Position numbers and translations under genes: made by a program. A stretch of DNA of 64,000 nucleotides. It comes from Hydrangea macrophylla. Its lineage: Eukaryota > Streptophyta > Magnoliopsida > Cornales > Hydrangeaceae. How positions within the stretch are numbered: the stretch's first letter is position 1; every line of letters begins with the position of its first letter. Shown here piece after piece: positions 47,731 through 59,700 of this stretch. The notes under the pieces were generated by a model, which saw only the letters and a list, made by a program, of their open reading frames with translations, ran no database searches and was not told the origin of the DNA. Location: positions 11,950,001 to 12,014,000 of the forward strand of contig CM066990.1 of the NCBI GenBank assembly GCA_033977485.1, written 5' to 3'.

Positions 47731-50700
47731 AAGTAAGTTTAATTACGGATGCTTCAAACACTTGGTGCATTGATTCTGGTGCGACTAACCATATCTGTAA
47801 TTCATTGCAGGGGTTCAGATCAACCAGGAGGTACAGTGATGGGAAAATCGTACTTACTCTAGGTTCTAGCGCAACCGTTTCTGCGGTTGCTATAGGAGTC
47901 GTAGTTTTAGAATTTCTAGACAATAAAGTTTTGATTTTATCAGATGTACTTTACGTCCCTTCAATGAGACGTAATTTAATTTCAGTTTCTAATTTATCGA
48001 ATAATGGTTATTCTTTTCATTTTGGAACTGAAGTTGTGATTAAAAGAAATAGTTCTTTTATATGTTCTGGTGTTAAATCAAATGGTTTGTATGTGATTAC
48101 TCCCAATATTTTTAAAGATTCTTGCTTGGAACTTAATAACTCAATTGTAACTATACCATCTAAAAGAAAAGAACCTTCCACTAATCCAACAAGGCTTTGG
48201 CACATGAGGCTTGGCCATATCAATCTAAATAGGATTGGCAGACTAGTCAAAGAAGGGATCTTAGGCAATTTGGTTCTCGAACCAATGGAAGTCTGTGAGT
48301 CTTGTTTAGAGGGTAAGATGACCAAAAGGCCCTTTCCCGCAAAGGGCAATAGGACCAATGCATTGTTGGAATTAGTTCATACTGATGTGTGTGGACCAAT
48401 AAATATTAGAGCAAGGGATGGTTATGAGTATTTCATAACATTTACCGATGACCACTCTAGGTATGGATATGTGTACCTAATGCAGCACAAGTCTGAAGCC
48501 TTTGAAAAGTTCAAAGAGTTTAGGGCTGAAGTGGAGAAGCAATTGGGCTCACATATCAAAGCCATTCGATCTGATCGAGGTGGCGAGTACCTCTCTAATG
48601 AGTTTATTGATCACCTCGTACAGAATGGGATTCTGTCACAGTTGACTGCACCTGGCACGCCTCAGCAGAATGGTGTAGCTGAGAGAAGGAACCGGACTCT
48701 TTTAGACATGACTAGGTCAATGATGAGTTATTCAGAGTTGCCATTATTCCTTTGGGGTTATGCTTTGGAAACCGCTGCATACATACTAAATCTAGTGCCA
48801 AGCAAATCTATTCCCAGGACACCATGGGAGATGTGGATTGGGCGCAAGCCTTCTTTGCAACATCTTCGGATATGGGGGTGTCCGGCACATGTGCTGAAAG
48901 GAAAGATGAGCAAGTTGGATTCTAGATCAGAAGTATGTTATTTTATAGGGTATCCAAAGGGTACTTATGGATGGAATTTTTATGATCCAAGAGAACAGAA
49001 AGTGTTTGTTAGTACAAATGCTATTTTCTTAGAGGATGATTATATCATGAACCATAAACCTAAGGGAAGGATAGATCTGAGAGAAATAGAAGGAGAGCCC
49101 TCAGTCCAACCCACAGTTGATAACGATGTAAATCAAGAAAATACCACTTCTTCACCCATTTCCGCACCGGTACCTCATCGAAGTGGGAGGATTATCAGCC
49201 AGCCTGATAGATACATGTTCTTAGGAGAAGTTTTTGAAGTTGTCTCCATATAATCTGAATCTGATCCTGCCACATACGAAGAGGCAATAGCTGATGTTGA
49301 TTCAGAACATTGGGTTAAAGCTATGAAGGCTGAATTAGAATCTATGGATTCTAATCAGGTTTGGGATCTTGTAAAACTTCCAGCCAATATTAAACTCATT
49401 GGTTGTAAGTGGGTCTACAAGAGGAAAAGAGCATCTGATGGAAAGGTTGAGACCTTTAAGGCTAGGCTTGTAGCGAAAGGTCATACTCAGAGGGAGGGCA
49501 TTGACTATGAGGAAACCTTCTCGCCGGTAGCCATGCTCAAGTCCATCAGAATACTCTTATCCATTGCTGCATGCCTAGATTATGAGATCTGGCAGATGGA
49601 CGTCAAGACTGCATTCTTAAATGGCAATCTTGAGGAGGACATCTATATGCAACAACCATAAGGGTTCATAGCTGGTCGGAAAGGTAACTTGGTATGCAAG
49701 CTGCAAAAGTCCATTTATGGGCTTAAGCAGGCATCCAGGAGTTGGAACATCCGATTTGACCAAGCAGTCAAGTCGTTTGGTTTCATACAGAATCTGGATG
49801 AACCTTGTGTATACAAGAAGTGTGAAGGGAAAGTGATGGCCTTTCTTGTGCTTTACGTTGACGATATTCTACTCATTGGGAATGATGTAGCGGCATTGTC
49901 AACGGTCAAGGTTTGGCTAGCTAGTACTTTCGATATGAAGAATCTAGGAGAGGCGGGCTATATTCTTGGGATAAAGCTCTTTCGGGATCGCAAGCGAAAG
50001 ATAATGGGATTGTCTCAAGCTGGTTATATCGATAAGGTGCTAACTAGGTTTTCAATGGATAATTCGAAGAAAGGTTTTTTACCTTTCAGGCATGGTTTAG
50101 CGTTCTCCAAGGACCAGTGTCCCAAGACACAGGAGGAAAGGAATCGCATGGCAGGAATTCCATATGCTTCGGCAGTTGGAAGTCTCATGTATGCGATGTT
50201 ATGCACTAGACCAGATATCTATTTTGCCGTTGGCATGGTTAGCAGATATCAATCGAATCCAGGTCCAGAGCACTGGACAGCCGTTAAGCACATTCTTAAG
50301 TACTTGAGAAGGACTAAAGATTACATGCTTATGTACGGTGGTAATGAGTTAATTCCAGTAGGATATACTGACTCAGACTTTATGTCATATAAAGATTCGA
50401 GGAAGTCAACATCCGGACATCTCTTTACCTTGGGAGGTGGTGCTGTTAGTTGGAGGAGCATTAAGCAGAAATGCATTACAGACTCAACTACAGAAGCTGA
50501 GTATGTGGCTGCTTGTGAAGCCGCAAAGGAAGCTGTTTGGCTCAAGAAGTTCCTTATGGAGCTCGAGGTGGTACCAGCGTCATTGTCACCTATTACGCTT
50601 TATTGTGATAATAGTGGGGCAGTGGCTCAGTCCAAGGAGCCAAGGAACCACGGAAAGGGGAAGCACGTAGAGCGGAAATATCATCTTATCCGAGACATTG

Positions 50701-50840
50701 TTCAACGTGGAGATGTGACTATCACCAAGATTGCCACCGTTGACAATCTTGCTAATCCGTTTACAAAGGCTTTGCCACAGAAGGTCTTTGATCGTCATCT
50801 AGATAGTCTAGGTCTCAGATGTAATCCTGTATGGTTGTGA
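47731..50840 (+). pseudogene. Element D protease, integrase, RT, RNase H
   Basis: One frame continuous with gag, broken only by TAA at 49251 and 49659. Protease D-S-G-A is at 47772-47783. The GAG-pre-integrase zinc region has H-M-R-L-G-H and C-E-S-C. The integrase core has [15 protein letters not shown] and [35 protein letters not shown] (near 49857). RNase H: T-D-S-D-F, S-T-T-E-A-E-Y, Y-C-D-N-S-G-A-V-A. The stop at 50838 is followed by the purine tract AAGTGGGAG before the 3' LTR. Few substitutions have accumulated. Confidence 0.95.
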
Positions 50841-50855
50841 GTGCAAGTGGGAGTT

Positions 50856-52352
50856 TTTTGGGTTTGTGCCCTCAAACCATTACTTTATATAGGAGACATT
50901 GACATTTTAATATATGGATATCAGCTTTACATTTAGTTATGTATGTTTCTTTCATGAGATGATTGTTATCCTTAAGTATCATAGTAAGTAATGCGTGTAT
51001 GTATGAGATACATACAAGTGAGATACGAATTGCTATTCTTTGTTACTTAGAACATGTCACAGTGGATGATGAGACTAGGATATCTCATCAGGTTTACACT
51101 GTAGCATGATTAACTAACATTGGATGGAGTGATCAATCTCAATCACTAGAGTGTAACTCTTAGTTAGTATGCTAGTGCTTATAGTGCATTGACGGACCTG
51201 AGCTTTCCTATTGACACTCAAGGCTGTCAATCAGTCGATAGGAACTCATAACTTGTGTAAGGTACATGTTCTCAATCTTGAGACGATTATGAACACAGAC
51301 TGTGGATATGACTGCTTTGACTTACCCATCAGTGAGGTCTATAGAAGATCAACACCTGGGTATCTTGGGTATGTCATATTCATAGGGTTGTGAACATATA
51401 TTGTCAAGACAGAATCTACCCTCTGTTTCAGAGTAAGCATTCCCTTGAGAATGTCACCAAGTCGATTATTGAGTACTGCATTCTTGTTGATAAGAGTTAT
51501 CAACATGTTTGGTAATCATGAGAGGTGAATGGGACTTAAGGAATACAAGAAGTAATCGTGATTCAGGTTGACAGTAACAGTTATCCGACTACCTGAATAT
51601 GATTACGAATGTTGAAGGTAGAGGGACATTAGTACAACACACAAGTCTAGTTATCGCTTCGGATATGTTCTTTTGCGTTGGAGTTCAGTTATCGTTTTAT
51701 AGTGGAGTAAAAGTTAACTGACCAGTTAGTTAGTTTGCTGATCAAAGAGTTTGGTCACGGTAATTAACAAACTGGTCTAAGCCAACAATAAAGAGCCTAG
51801 GAGGTCCCACTCTTAGCTCTGCCAGGATACTTGGAAAGACACATGAGGAAGTTGTCAAGACAAGTTCGATCGATTGAAGTATGTTCGATCGATTGAAGTT
51901 TTGGCAGTCTCGATCGATCGAGAATAGTTCGATCGATCGAACGTTCGATCGATCGAAGATCTTCGATCGCTCGAAGTCTAGGTCGGTTCTGGGAATCTAT
52001 AAATAGGGCAGCTGCATTCTAGAAAATAAGTTCGTCGTTTTGAACGTCAGTAGCTGCAGAAACTGTTTTAGAGCACCAAACCTTCTCCTTCCTCTCCATT
52101 AGGGTTCCCACCAACCCTAGTCCTTCCTGCGAGCATCCATAGGTGTCATAAGAGTGAAGGCCATCTAGTGGAAGCTGCTAGAAGTTAAAGAAAATCAAAA
52201 TTGGGTTCAAGACACTAAGGTATAACTCTTGTCCCCTCTTGTGCACATCTATGGAATTAACGAGTAGTAAATCCTGGGCTGCCATTAAGTTTTTATAACT
52301 TGACTTTTCCGCTGCGTGTTTAAACTTTTAAATTAAATCGGTTTTTCCATCA
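50856..52352 (+). mobile_element. Element D 3' LTR
   Basis: Same length as the 5' LTR. Its first bases are TTTTGGG instead of TGTTGGG, so the TG terminus is mutated. TATA 51996-52006. Confidence 0.93.
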
Positions 52353-52357
52353 CATAT

Positions 52358-52711
52358 AGGGTGTCTAACTTCAGTGCGCCGGACAACGAAGACGCCCTCA
52401 GGTCAAAATTGGACCTAGTGGAAGAAAAAAGAGACCAAGCCTATTTGAAGGTAGCAGCCTACAAACAACGGGTTTCTTGATACTACAACAGCAAGGTGAA
52501 GCACCGCAATTTTCAAGTCAGAGACCTCATCCTCAAGGCAGTGAACCAGTCTACCCGAATCCCGAGCCATGGGAAATTGGGGGCAAACTGAGAAGGCCCG
52601 TACAAAGTAACCCAGATCAACCGACCAGGAACTTACTGGCTACAAAGTATGGACGGGCATGATCTCTCTCATCCTTGGAACGTGCAACACCTCCGCAAGT
52701 ATTATCAGTAG
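52358..52711 (+). pseudogene. Element B integrase C-terminus, after the Copia insertion
   Basis: Frame resumes with R-V-S-N-F-S-A and L-D-L-V-E-E-K-R-D-Q-A, the usual Tat integrase tail, then G-P-Y-K-V and W-N-V-Q-H-L-R-K-Y-Y. TGA codons at 52478 and 52589; natural-looking stop TAG at 52709. Confidence 0.9.
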
Positions 52712-52854
52712 CATTGGGCCACGGGAATTTAGTACTGGTAGAGAGATTTCCTTTTGTTGCTCTGATTGAGCAATGGCAATAAATTTTTGTTTTTAATAAA
52801 ATTAGAAAGTTCATTTTGCAAAATTACTCCTATCGGTACACCATGTAATGCAGA

Positions 52855-53070
52855 AAAGTCCTCGGGCCTAACCCCGAGGCAACAAAGACCTTGTCTAACA
52901 ACCAAGGCATAAAAAGACCTCGGGCTCCGAACCCAAGCACCTAAAAAGACCTCGAGCTCCGAACCCAGGCACCTAAAAAGACCTTGGCTAACAACCAAGG
53001 CACCTAAAAGACCTCGGGCTCCGAACCCAGGCACTAAAAAGACCTCGGGCTCCGAATCCAGGCACAAAAT
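52855..53070. repeat. About seven 30-bp repeats in B
   Basis: Units of AAAAAGACCTCGGGCTCCGA plus ACCCAGGCACC, some with CTTGGCTAACAACCAAGG in the middle. Between integrase and the antisense gene. Confidence 0.85.
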
Positions 53071-53074
53071 GACC

Positions 53075-53520
53075 CTGCAACCACCCATGTTCCAAGTCGG
53101 TTTCCTATGGTCGCTCTTCAACATGCCCCCGCTTTCACAGGACGCTCAGGTGGCAAGGGGATACCAAACCTAAATAGGAAATTACACAAGGCTTTGCCTA
53201 AGTCCAGCCGACAACAGGGACAAACATCTAGGTGGCTAACGATGGCGAGCTTCAAAGGACCCTGCAACCACCCATGTTCCAAGTCGATTTCCTACAGCTA
53301 CTAACTCCCGCACTCCCGCCTTAGCAAAATGCTTGGGGGGCAGGGGAATATTAGGCCAAAACAGGAAATCACACCGGTCACTAAAAGAACTCGGAAGATA
53401 TTCCCAAGTACTTACAGTGACCAGAGATACTATCCCGGACGGTAAAACAGGATACACCTATAATACACCAGGACATCCCGGACGGTAATACAGGGTATTC
53501 CTATAATACACCAGGTGATT
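53075..53520. repeat. Two larger direct repeats in B
   Basis: GACCCTGCAACCACCCATG with flanking sequence occurs twice, about 180 bp apart (53071, 53259). A 43-bp unit with ATCCCGGACGGTAA and TATAATACACCAGG is doubled at 53431-53516. 53521-53780 holds nothing I recognise. Confidence 0.75.
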
Positions 53521-53784
53521 ACCTTTTAAACAGGTCAGAAAGACTAGGTGTTCTACTAGTTACGGTCCCAAAACATTTGCTAAGGTAGGTGTTAGGTTGG
53601 CCAAAAACCGAGCGGATACTAGCAATTAAAACAGGCACAGTACAGAAAAAAAGACAGTTAATGGAAAGTTTGACCTCGAGGGCCTTTTCATTAATTAAAA
53701 TAAAACTGTACAAAGCCTGGGGGTAGTTATAGTAGCCTCCCCAGAAAGAAAAAAAACTACAACAGAACAAAAGAAAAAAAAAAA

Positions 53785-55937
53785 CTAATCTACCACCACC
53801 AACTCTCCCTCCTCCGTAGCCTGCTCATCAACAGAGGGGTCCCCGGCCGGTGCAGCTTCGGCGGCGACCTCGGAGTCAGCCTGGCCTTCCTTCCAATAAT
53901 TGGACTCTGCCCAAGAATAACCAGATAAGTCCCAATCAGGGTGGTCAGTAGCAGCCCGCTTCGTCAAGTCGGCGTAGCCCGTGAGGAACCCAGCCTCAAA
54001 TTCCTCCTCAGCTTCCTTGGCTTCAGCTTCCCGAGCAGCAGTGAGCTCCAAGAGCGTGGCCGTTATAGCTGCAAGGTCCTTCTCGGCAGAGATCTTCCTG
54101 GCCTCTGCGACTGCAGCTTTAGTCTCTGCAACCTGCTCGGCGGCGATCCTCCCGGCCTCAGTTGCTACAGCCTTAGCCTCCGCAACCTTCCGGGCGGCCC
54201 GCTCAGTTGATAGAGTATCATGGACCTCCCCAAGATCTAGGGTAATTGCCTGGAATTTTTCTTCCTCCATGGTAAGGGAAAACTCTGCGGACTCCCAGGC
54301 AGCCCTCTTCACAGAAAGGTTAGCCTCTGTAGTGGCCAATCTCTTATCAATGCCGGGAAGGGTGGTCTTGGCCCCAGCAGCAATACAGCCAATCTGTAAG
54401 AACAAGACGATGTCAGTATATGCTTGGAGGAAAAACTAAGGTTCGTGTTGAAAAGAGACTTACCATGTGGCTGATGCTGTATAGCCGACCGATGATGGCC
54501 TCGGGGCTTAGCAGAGTGCACTTGTCGATCTGACTCTACAACAGCCCGAGCCGCATCCTTTCGCGAACGTTGTCCGCCATCTCAACCTCTGGCCTGGCGG
54601 AGGGGCCTGCACGAGCAGTCTCCTCCATGCTCGGGAAAGAGACCCCAGACAGTTTGGCAGGAGGAGGAGGTGGTGGTGGTGCAGCAATTGTTACAACGGG
54701 CGTAGAAGTAGCGGCGGCTTCCTTCTTAGCCCGGATGGATATCCCCTGGGAAATCCTCTTCAGGGGCTGGTCCTCGATGTGATCCGGCTTCCTCCTCTTT
54801 TGGCCAGCTCGGGCCATCAGGGCTGCCTCCTTCTCCTTCAATGCCGCCACGTTCTCGGGAGCCATTTCTGCAAAACCAAAAGCATGTCAGAATTCAGCAA
54901 AGTATAAAGAAAACTGGAAGGTCAAGAAATGGTATTTACCAGGAATAATCACGGGGAAAATGGGAGCTATGAAACCCTGGGGCTTGTAAGAGATCTTCGG
55001 GCTCCCCGACCGGGTCAGCACTTTATTAATATCAGTCGGATCCTCCACCAGAGACAGGATCCTTGCTTGTAGCTCGTCCAAAAGGCTGGGCGAGTCAATT
55101 GATCCCACTGCAAAGCAAACACACAAATGGGTTAGTCAAGACAAGACAGAGAGACTAAGCAAGAAAGAAAGAGTGCTTGGGCTTACTCCTCAGCTTCCCC
55201 GCCCAGGAGGTCCTCAGCAAAATACCTGGCGCCTTCTCACATAGCCCCAGGGTGGACACTTGGAAGAATTTCTTCTTCCATCCTTTATTGTTGCTTGGGC
55301 AGTTGACAATTATCTTCCACCCCTGCATGGCCCCGAGCGAGAAGAAATCGGCCTCCCCGTGAACCTGGAAAGGCCGGTGGGTCCAGAAGAACTCCTGTAA
55401 TGTGAGCTCATACCCGAGGACTTGGGGCCACAAGGATATGCACCCCATCAGATATCGCCAGCCGTTCGGCGCGAGCTACCCGGGAGAGATCCCGAGGTAG
55501 ATGAGCGCGTCCCGGGCGATTGGGTGGATAGGCAGACGAAGGCCCGCCGTGAAAGCATCCTCATACAAGGTGACGAAGCCTGACTCGTGGAAGTGAACTC
55601 CGCCATCGTGCACGGCAAGGGAAAAGGGGCCGGGAAGTTCATACCTGTCCCTGATTTGATCCAAATCAAGATGTCGCAGAGTACTAATGATGGACTCACA
55701 CGCGAAGACGACCCCAGGACTGTTTGATAGAGACCCTTCATTGCCTGACCCCCGAGACGTCGAGGCTACGGGAGAATCCTGGTGCGCCTCCTTGTGAGAT
55801 GCCTGGGCAAGTATTCTACCCTTACTATGCTAGTCAGAGAGGGTCGATGAGGGGGGATCTGGGCTCGTGCTCATAGACCCTAATCGCAACTGCTCGTCTT
55901 CCGACCGAGACGATGAGTTGAAATCTGAATGACACAT
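53785..55937 (-). pseudogene. Spliced antisense gene of element B, Transposase_28-like
   Basis: Tat elements often carry an antisense gene of the PF04195 (putative gypsy-type transposon) family; its role is unknown. Four exons fit: 55937-55187, 55107-54940, 54867-54464, 54393-53785. Introns 55186-55108, 54939-54868 and 54463-54394 all have GT and AG, and phases match; the sum is 644 codons. Exon 1 has the family core (F-T-A-G-L-R-L-P-I-H-P, then N-G-W-R-Y-L, then K-K-K-F-F-Q-V). Exon 3 is basic and Pro-rich; exon 4 is an Ala/Glu-rich coiled coil. Three in-frame TAG codons (55832-55830, 55478-55476, 54538-54536) are the only breaks seen. The start may instead be 55874. A minus-strand TATA box lies upstream. 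Confidence 0.82.
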
Positions 55938-56375
55938 AACTACGTCTGTGGAAGACCTAAAGGGCAGACGACCTAAGAATGGGTCAAGAACTCCTAGTCT
56001 GATGTACAGGGGATGTAGATCTAACAACCTAAAAGGAAGGTCATACAAGACTCTAGAAGAAAGATAACACTCTCTCAAGACTCTCTCGGGAACCCCCATT
56101 CGGTTAATTTGCTCTAGTGTACCCCCAGACTGAAAGAAGTGACAAAACTGAAAAAAGAAGAAATCCGAGGCTCGCTCTATCCCAAGTGGGTTCACTCCCT
56201 CCATCTTTGTTCAAAAAAGAAGAAGAGAATGAAGAACTGAAGACAGAAAGGAAGGACTTACAAAATTTAGCGCAGAAAAGGACTCGGGAACCTTGCTCGG
56301 GAATCTTGGTTGATCTCAAACCACTCGGTAAATTATCTCAGTTGGCAGCAGGAACTGAAGAAATGAGCCAAGTGT

Positions 56376-56388
56376 TCCTTATATAGAA
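56376..56388 (-). promoter_or_regulatory. TATA box of the antisense gene
   Basis: The minus strand reads TTCTATATAAGGAAC, about 440 bp before the ATG at 55937. The same box is kept in element A near 23484-23494. Confidence 0.65.
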
Positions 56389-56765
56389 GTAGCGGACGGT
56401 CCAGATCAATCAGATCCAATGGCTCAGGATTTTTTCTGCCAAGAACCGTCAGACAGCTGTCACCTCAGGCACGTGAAGGGTCGCCTGGAAATACGCACGC
56501 ATTAAATGCGTAACGTGACGGTCCGGTTATCACGTAACTGTTCGGTTACATCCGAACCAACTCTGCTGGATCCTGACCAGGCCAATTACTCCCTAACATG
56601 TGGCAATACCCACACCCGAGCTCCTATTTGTAACGGTCGGTTACCCCGCCGGGTGAACTAGAGTGTAGGTCCCATATTGAGCAGCTTTTCCAGACCACAT
56701 TCAGACGGTTTCCAAGAAGCTGCTGATTTTTGAATCCTCACCCGATGACGCATCCAGTCAGTTCC

Positions 56766-56781
56766 GAAAATGGGGGTCAGC
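56766..56781 (+). other. Polypurine tract of element B
   Basis: GAAAATGGGGGTCAGC directly before the 3' LTR; primes plus-strand DNA synthesis. Confidence 0.85.
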
Positions 56782-57407
56782 TAATATGTCCAAAATAATC
56801 TAGCCATGAAGACAGTACCACGTCACCAAGAGGTGCCGGTCATTCTGGTAAGGGCGCCTCCCGTGGTGCCAAGCATTCCCAAGGTGTTCATTCAGACCGC
56901 GTGGTTTGGACCAGCAAACCGGGCATGAAGGTCACAGCGTCCCGCAATTCTGACCTGTCCAGCAGTTTTCTAAATCAACTACAAGTCTGCGAAAGGGAAT
57001 ATGACAGTTTCCTAAACCACTTAGGAAACTCTCCTAAAATCATGCAAATCTATTGTGATTAGATTAGGCTTCCTAATCCTATCATCTTACCATGTAAGGG
57101 TGGACTCTTGCATCTATAAAAGAGCCCACCTACCCTGTTTACAGGGATCCGATTCCAATCCGAAAATTATTCTCTAGCTGACAAGCATTCAACAGAGAAC
57201 TCACCATCATACGCATATACCCGGCCGGTATTACTGGTAGTGCCGCCCATCCTTGTTGGCTCACCAGGCCCGCCGGTGATCTGCTAGTGAGAACGTACAG
57301 ACGTAACCGTGGACGTAGGTCACCTCGTTAACGGGACCGAACCACATACAAACTGTTCTTATCTCTTTCTCTCTCTAAACCTTTCTTACCAATTCTAGGC
57401 ATCATCA
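56782..57407 (+). mobile_element. Element B 3' LTR
   Basis: 626 bp, begins TAATATGTCC (TG changed to TA), ends GGCATCATCA, followed by TSD TCTAC. Confidence 0.95.
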
Positions 57408-57412
57408 TCTAC

Positions 57413-58052
57413 AATAACTTGTTGACATGGCTGCGCAACTCTCAATAATTAACCAGTGGCATTCTCAAGGGAATACTTACTCTGTTGTAAAGAACTACTC
57501 TTTACAAGAGTGTAGATTACATCTTGATAATATATGATCCCAATACCTTAAACTTGATCACCCAAGTTACCCAGGTGTTGATCTTGAAGACCTCACTGAT
57601 TGGTAACTCAAAGGAACCAAGCATACGGCTTGTGTCCGTTACTATCTCAGCATTAAGGACATGTATCTTATACAAGTTTGAGTTCCTATTAATTATGATA
57701 GATTTTTTTGTCAATAGGTTTAACTCACAGTCTGTCAATGAAACTTATGCACTAGCATAATAACTTAGAGTCAACTACTCTTGTGAATAAGATTCATCAC
57801 TCTATCATATAGAAGTTAATGATGCTACAGTGTATACCAGATAAGCTATCTGATCTTATCATCCACTATGACTTATTTGAAACAACAAGGAATAGTAATT
57901 CATATCTCCCATATGTAATCTCAGACGCATATGAATTATATACAATGATATTTAATGATAACAGCCTAGCCATTCATCTCATGAATTGACATACATAAAT
58001 GTATTATAATTTCAATAGTCAAACTAACTGGTTTGAAGGCATAATCCCAACA
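57413..58052 (-). mobile_element. Copia-type LTR K, minus strand, right (5') part
   Basis: The minus strand begins at 58052 with TGTTGGGATTATGCC and follows LTR D (CACTGATTGG, AACACCTGGGTAA and their complements). It joins 33308 when B and one TSD copy are removed. Confidence 0.85.
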
Positions 58053-59057
58053 CCAACATGCAACATACATTAATGTACAACAATTAAAACACATAATACA
58101 AGTCCCTAGGCACATGCATGTTAACATCTCTAGCATGCAGAACATTATAAAAGTATAAAGGAACATGTATAAGTAAGAACAATACGATGTACAACTCAGA
58201 ATGGCAGTAAAATCAACATTTACTAAAATAGTACTAAGGATCAATCTTATGGGGATCGATCTTATAGAGGATCAATCTTGTGAGGATCGATCTTAAGTCA
58301 TCTTCTTCATTGGAAATTTTTTTAAAATCTTAGTGTTTGAAAATAGTTTTAAAATCTTAAGGGGTATTGTACTCACATAGTATGAATGTTTAGTGTGAAG
58401 CTTAAGCTTGAAGGCTCCAATTGCTCCTCCTCTTCTAGTCTTCTCTATTTCTCTCTCTGGAACTCTCTCTCTCTCTAGACTCAAAGGTGCAGCAAAAAGG
58501 GGTTGAGGGTTTGTGTGTATATGGGTTTGTACAGAAAAGTGGGAGACCATTTTCTCTCTATACTCTCTCTCTCTCTCTTGGCTTCCTTTCTCTCTATATC
58601 TCTATGTGTGTAATGTATACATATATGTTTATAGTCTTCGTGTGTGTCTATGATGGTGGTGATGATGAAGATGTAAGGTGATGATAGAGGTGCAAGGTAA
58701 TGATGGAGGTGTAAGCTTGAGGTGATGAATGCATGGGAGATCCATGATGAGCTTAGGGGGAGATAAGGAATATGCAGGGGGTCTCTAGAGGTGGTACAGA
58801 AGTGGTGATGAAGGTGTAGATGGTGGGCAGGATGTCGCTGCCAATTGGAAGAAATGAAGCAGAGGATCCATCCTATGAGGATCGTTCTTGACAAGATCGA
58901 TCTTTGGAAGATCGATCCAAGGTCTATTTTTATAAAGGACTAGGAATGTTAATCTGAGTACTGAAATGCAAATGAAAATTCATAGATTTATTATAGAAAA
59001 TATGATTTAAGTATTATAGCACATAGTAAAATACAAATAAGGTTTCTAGGGGTTACA
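58053..59057 (-). mobile_element. LTR-like piece J, minus strand
   Basis: The minus strand starts at 59057 with TGTAACCCCTAG, like chromovirus LTRs, and lies directly beside a Copia gag relic. GATCGATC clusters lie at 58860-58920 and 58232-58290; a possible TATA box (CTATAAACAT, minus) is near 58630. The other end is not defined. ORFs here are low-complexity His/Ser/Leu runs and are not supported. Confidence 0.45.
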
Positions 59058-59700
59058 CCACCATACTCACACAAAACAAGTTAACTGGAGCCAACTACAT
59101 CAAATGGAAATGTAACTTGGATATTGTTTTAACTACAGAGGATCACATTTATGTTCCCACTACCCCATTCCCTATAGAACCCGCTACAAATGCTTTGGCA
59201 ACTGATAGATGCGAGTTCAATAAATGAAAGAAATCAAATGGGATGGCTCGTTGTTACATACTAGCCTATACAGCTGGTGTGTTGCAACATCAGCTCCAGT
59301 CGAATAATTCTGCTAGTGCAATTATCACCAACCTTAAAGAAATATTTGGGGAACATGGTAGACATGCTAGGTAGATTTCCATACAAAAGATAACGAGTGC
59401 TAAGATGTTGGAATGAACTCCAGTTCGAGAGCATGTTTTGAAAATGATTGGCTATTTAAATGAACTAGAAACTCTAGGTGCCAACATCGATGCGCAGACC
59501 TAAGTTGATATGATCCTCAACTCCATGTCACCATCATTCGCTTAAATCAAACTTAACTATAATATGAATCAAACAAATTTTTCCATGAGCGAATTGATGA
59601 GTTGTCTTCAGGCAGCGAAAGGGGTGATCAAACTTTGGGGCAACGGTTTGTATGTTAAAGGAAAGAAGAATGCTGGCACTGGTGGCCCATGTGTTGAATC
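59058..59700 (+). pseudogene. Copia gag relic G, D family
   Basis: About 80 % like D gag from 42487 on (ACAAGTTAACTGGA, GAGGATCACAT, TTTGGCAAC). Several in-frame stops (for example at 59227 and near 59371) and small indels occur. The first codons are cut off by piece J. No knuckle or pol follows. Confidence 0.85.

Larger units (their letters stand above)
39168..52352 (+). mobile_element. Copia element D, nested in B
   Basis: Two 1,497-bp LTRs (39168-40664, 50856-52352), about 20 mismatches by eye, lie between CATAT duplications (39163-39167, 52353-52357). The order protease-integrase-RT-RNase H is Copia. The usual primer-binding site after the 5' LTR is missing; 113 bp of B integrase stand there instead. 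It carries solo LTR E at 43339-47725. Confidence 0.95.
33309..57407 (+). mobile_element. Full-length Tat-type Gypsy element B (with nested insertions)
   Basis: Two 626-bp LTRs (33309-33934 and 56782-57407) lie between TCTAC target duplications (33304-33308, 57408-57412). Order: gag, protease, RT, RNase H, second (archaeal-type) RNase H, integrase, repeats, antisense gene, polypurine tract. The second RNase H plus antisense gene define the Tat group. Without Copia D (13.2 kb) the element is about 10.9 kb. Many stops and several frame changes make it non-autonomous. Confidence 0.95.

Noticed and set aside
54570..54782. Gly-rich plus-strand ORF
   Set aside because: Reverse complement of the poly-Pro stretch of the antisense gene exon 3.
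58481..58894. 137-codon minus-strand ORF
   Set aside because: His/Ser/Leu low-complexity sequence within LTR-like piece J; nothing supports a protein.
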